From: Loktanella sp. IMCC34160
GTDB taxonomy: Bacteria > Pseudomonadota > Alphaproteobacteria > Rhodobacterales > Rhodobacteraceae
DNA length: 64,000 nt
Direction of reading: 5' to 3'
Assembly: GCF_004145845.1 (NCBI RefSeq)
Contig: NZ_SELP01000001.1
Coordinates: forward strand, 744,001 to 808,000
A program made the position numbers and the translations under genes. The notes under the pieces were generated by a model, which was given only the letters and a program-made list of their open reading frames with translations, was not told the origin of the DNA and did not search any database. Shown in pieces: positions 61,997 through 64,000 of this stretch. How positions within the stretch are numbered: the first letter of the stretch is position 1; the number at the start of each line of letters is the position of its first letter.

Positions 61997-63109
61997 ATGA
62001 AACTCACCAAGACTCTGCTTGCTTCGACGGCCCTGACCGTTGCTGCTGGTGGCGCCATTGCAGAAGGCCACATGGCCGGTGACATGACGCTCGTCAGCTG
62101 GGGCGGTGCCTATCAGCAGTCGCAGATCAATGCCTATGCGACCCCCTATTCGGAAAACACCGGTGTGACCATCACCTGGGACGAAAGCTCTGCCGAAGCC
62201 GTGGCCAAGCTGCGCGCCATGAACGAAGCCGGCAACATCACCTGGGATGTGGTCGATGTGGTTGCCGCCGACGCCCTGCGTCTGTGCGACGAAGGCCTTG
62301 CCATGGAAATCGACCCGGACGAGCAACTTGCCCCGGCCCCCGATGGCACCTCGGCTGAAGATGACTTCGGTGACCTGCTGGTCGGCGACTGCTTCATTCC
62401 GCAGATCGTCTATTCGACCACCTTTGGCTACCGCACCGATATGGTTCCGGAAGGCGTCGAAGCGCCGAACGACATCTGTGACGTGTTCGACCTCGAAACC
62501 TACCCGGGCATGCGTTCGCTGGAAAAGCGTCCGATCAACAACGTCGAATGGGCGCTGCTGTGTGACGGCGTTGCCAAGGAAGACGTCTATGACGTTCTCG
62601 CCACCGAAGAAGGTCAAGAGCAGGCGCTTGCCAAGCTCGACACCATCAAGGACAGCGTGATCTGGTGGTCCGCCGGTGCCGACACCCCGCAGCTTCTGGC
62701 TGACGGTGAAGTCTTCATCGGGTCGACCTACAACGGTCGTCTGTTCTCGGCCATCGTCGAACAGAACCAGCCGATCGGCATGATGTGGGACGCTCAGGTG
62801 TTCGACCTTGACGGCTGGATCATCCCGACCGGTCTGTCGCCCGAGCGTGAAGCCCGTGCGCTGGACTTCGTCTACTTCGCCACCGACACCCAGCGTCTGG
62901 CGGATCAGGCCAAGTACATCTCCTACGGCCCGGCCCGTCTGTCCTCGGCTCCGCTGGTTGGCCAGCACGAGACCCTCGGCATCGACATGGCGCCGCACAT
63001 GCCGACCGATCCGGAGAACGCCAAGAACACGTTCCTCTACAACTACGAGTTCTGGGCTGACTACCGCGACGACATCGACGCCAAGTTCCAGGCATGGCTG
63101 GCCCAGTAA
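61997..63109 (+). CDS. periplasmic solute-binding protein of the ABC transporter
   Basis: 370 residues with a clear signal peptide (LLASTALTVAAGGAIA, cleavage near residue 22). A PotD-like extracellular binding protein: MTLVSWGGAYQQSQINAYA, NITWDVVDVVAADALRLCDE, FIGSTYNGRLFSAIVEQNQP. The ligand may be a polyamine or related cation; it cannot be read from the sequence. The strong hairpin behind it probably raises its level over the permease. Confidence 0.92.
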   Translation: MKLTKTLLASTALTVAAGGAIAEGHMAGDMTLVSWGGAYQQSQINAYATPYSENTGVTITWDESSAEAVAKLRAMNEAGNITWDVVDVVAADALRLCDEGLAMEIDPDEQLAPAPDGTSAEDDFGDLLVGDCFIPQIVYSTTFGYRTDMVPEGVEAPNDICDVFDLETYPGMRSLEKRPINNVEWALLCDGVAKEDVYDVLATEEGQEQALAKLDTIKDSVIWWSAGADTPQLLADGEVFIGSTYNGRLFSAIVEQNQPIGMMWDAQVFDLDGWIIPTGLSPEREARALDFVYFATDTQRLADQAKYISYGPARLSSAPLVGQHETLGIDMAPHMPTDPENAKNTFLYNYEFWADYRDDIDAKFQAWLAQ

Positions 63110-63121
63110 GGGCAACCCTTC

Positions 63122-63148
63122 GGAAGGGGCCGCGCGCCGGCCCCTTCC
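63122..63148 (+). terminator. hairpin between the binding protein and permease genes
   Basis: A perfect 11-bp stem GGAAGGGGCCG / CGGCCCCTTCC with a 5-base loop, then ACCCCTTTATTC. Typical of partial termination after highly expressed binding-protein genes. Confidence 0.7.
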
Positions 63149-63214
63149 ACCCCTTTATTCGTTTGGACATTTTCAAAGATCCGACCGGCAAAAACAAAGA
63201 CCAACGGGGACGCG

Positions 63215-64000
63215 ATGACTGATACGACCAATTCAGGCCCAATGCTGGCCGCGGACGGACGGCCGCTCAAGCAAAGCCTTGCCCGCGCGCTGCGGCGTCA
63301 AAAGATCCGCGCCCTGATGTTGATCGCGCCGCTGTTGATCTTCATCATGCTCACCTTCATCATTCCGATCGGCAACATGCTGTTCCGGTCAGTCGAAAAC
63401 GACATCGTCGGCAATACGCTTCCCGGAACGGTCGAAGCGCTTGAGGATTGGGATGCCCAATCCGCCGAAACGCTGGACGATGTTGTTTTCCAGAACCTCT
63501 TTATCGACCTGTTCAAGGCGGCCGAAGCCAAGGAACACACCAAGCTCGGCACCCGCCTGAACTATGAACAGACCGGGATTTCGTCCCTGTTCCGGACCAC
63601 GGGCCGCAACCTTGACGATATCGGGGAACCCTATCAGGACTGGCTGGAAGACACCGACGAGCGGTTCAAGGACGGCGCATTCTGGTATGAAATGATGTCC
63701 GGGTCCGGGGGCGAGGCGATTCTGGAAGAACGCCGCGATCTTTGGGCCGCGCTGGTGGGCGAGGGCATGGCGGGCGACATCGGCTTTACCCTGTCGGGCG
63801 AGGTGGCGGAGCTGCTGCCCTGGACCGCGAAGGCCTATTCCGACTGGGCGATCTATACCGCCATCGCCGACGAAGACGTCGTCGCCGAGGAAGACCCGTG
63901 GGAGGCCGTTTACGGCGCCCTTGGGATTGACCTTCGCAACGCCGACACGGTTGCGGCGATCGCCGGGTATTCCGGCCCGGGCGCCGATGCGCTTCGGGCT
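63215..64000 (+). CDS. ABC transporter permease with large periplasmic insert (partial)
   Basis: 262 codons from ATG 63215 to the window edge, still open. A basic N-terminus (KQSLARALRRQKIRA) and the first membrane helix (LMLIAPLLIFIMLTFIIPIG). Then, unlike PotB/PotC, at least 200 residues of acidic, soluble sequence follow (DNLDDIGEPYQDWLEDTDE, SGEVAELLPWTAKAYSDW) before any second helix. This marks a permease variant of roseobacters with a big periplasmic domain. The 3' part, with the EAA loop, is outside the window. Confidence 0.8.
   Translation, partial: MTDTTNSGPMLAADGRPLKQSLARALRRQKIRALMLIAPLLIFIMLTFIIPIGNMLFRSVENDIVGNTLPGTVEALEDWDAQSAETLDDVVFQNLFIDLFKAAEAKEHTKLGTRLNYEQTGISSLFRTTGRNLDDIGEPYQDWLEDTDERFKDGAFWYEMMSGSGGEAILEERRDLWAALVGEGMAGDIGFTLSGEVAELLPWTAKAYSDWAIYTAIADEDVVAEEDPWEAVYGALGIDLRNADTVAAIAGYSGPGADALRA

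Noticed and set aside
60632-63115. A long minus-strand open frame of about 830 codons opposite the ABC transporter genes
   Set aside because: Antisense to the clear ATPase and binding-protein genes; composition is that of a shadow frame.

Overview
The window reads as chromosomal DNA of a high-GC alphaproteobacterium of the Rhodobacteraceae (Paracoccus/roseobacter group). I infer this from the gene families and order: a liu leucine-degradation operon, a nuo operon carrying family-typical extra small genes, a complete bhc (beta-hydroxyaspartate cycle) cluster, and an aa3 oxidase subunit I that is nearly collinear with the Paracoccus protein as I remember it. Genes are tightly packed, many overlap by 1-8 bases, and GTG/TTG starts occur. 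No rRNA, CRISPR array, prophage or intact insertion sequence is visible. One tRNA (Leu, anticodon GAG) is present.

Layout. 1-4330: BatA-DUF4159 / DUF58 / MoxR cluster (minus strand), divergent from a DUF1285 gene. 4558-12651: isovalerate/leucine catabolism operon liuA-liuB-(membrane protein)-(nuclease)-liuD-(GST)-liuE-liuC, with a clear promoter and a palindromic operator. 12648-13403: a diguanylate cyclase. 13555-21164: nuoA,B,C,(sulfotransferase),D,E,(HhH-like protein),(DUF5337),F,(zinc-ribbon protein); nuoG-N do not follow. 21196-27582: an RNA methyltransferase, then bhcR divergent from bhcABCD. These convert two glyoxylate into oxaloacetate, using glycine as intermediate and regenerating aspartate. 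27765-32134: adenine deaminase, an AGCS amino-acid symporter with a universal stress protein, and a divergent Lrp/AsnC regulator.

32163-37347: a sulfide-handling unit on the minus strand (Crp/Fnr regulator, persulfide dioxygenase-like hydrolase, a DUF442-SQR fusion and a SulP transporter). 37459-43742: a HAD hydrolase, an MttB-like methyltransferase, a low-GC acetyltransferase islet, a luciferase-like oxidoreductase, a GNAT-like protein and a secreted CAP/SCP protein. 43819-50822: dtd and a PfkB kinase, preceded on the same strand by a six-gene membrane/stress operon (small membrane protein, XpaC-like, TelA, DUF2927 lipoprotein, SPFH-GYF, zinc ribbon). 50995-57440: rluB-like, tadA, a DUF5671 pair, a UPF0173 hydrolase, a ceramidase-like protein, DUF2244 and ctaD. 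57839-64000: an aminotransferase, lipB, tRNA-Leu, and a PotA-type ABC transporter that runs off the right edge.

Four structured intergenic repeats (near 27.6, 43.8, 51.9 and 55.7 kb) share hairpin ends built on GGTGGGTY-NN-RACCCACC followed by TTAC. The same promoter plus TGAACA..TGTTCA operator layout appears in front of liuA and in front of a DUF5671 gene. Function calls rest on recognised motifs and recalled families. No database search was possible, so start sites and regulatory sites are best estimates.
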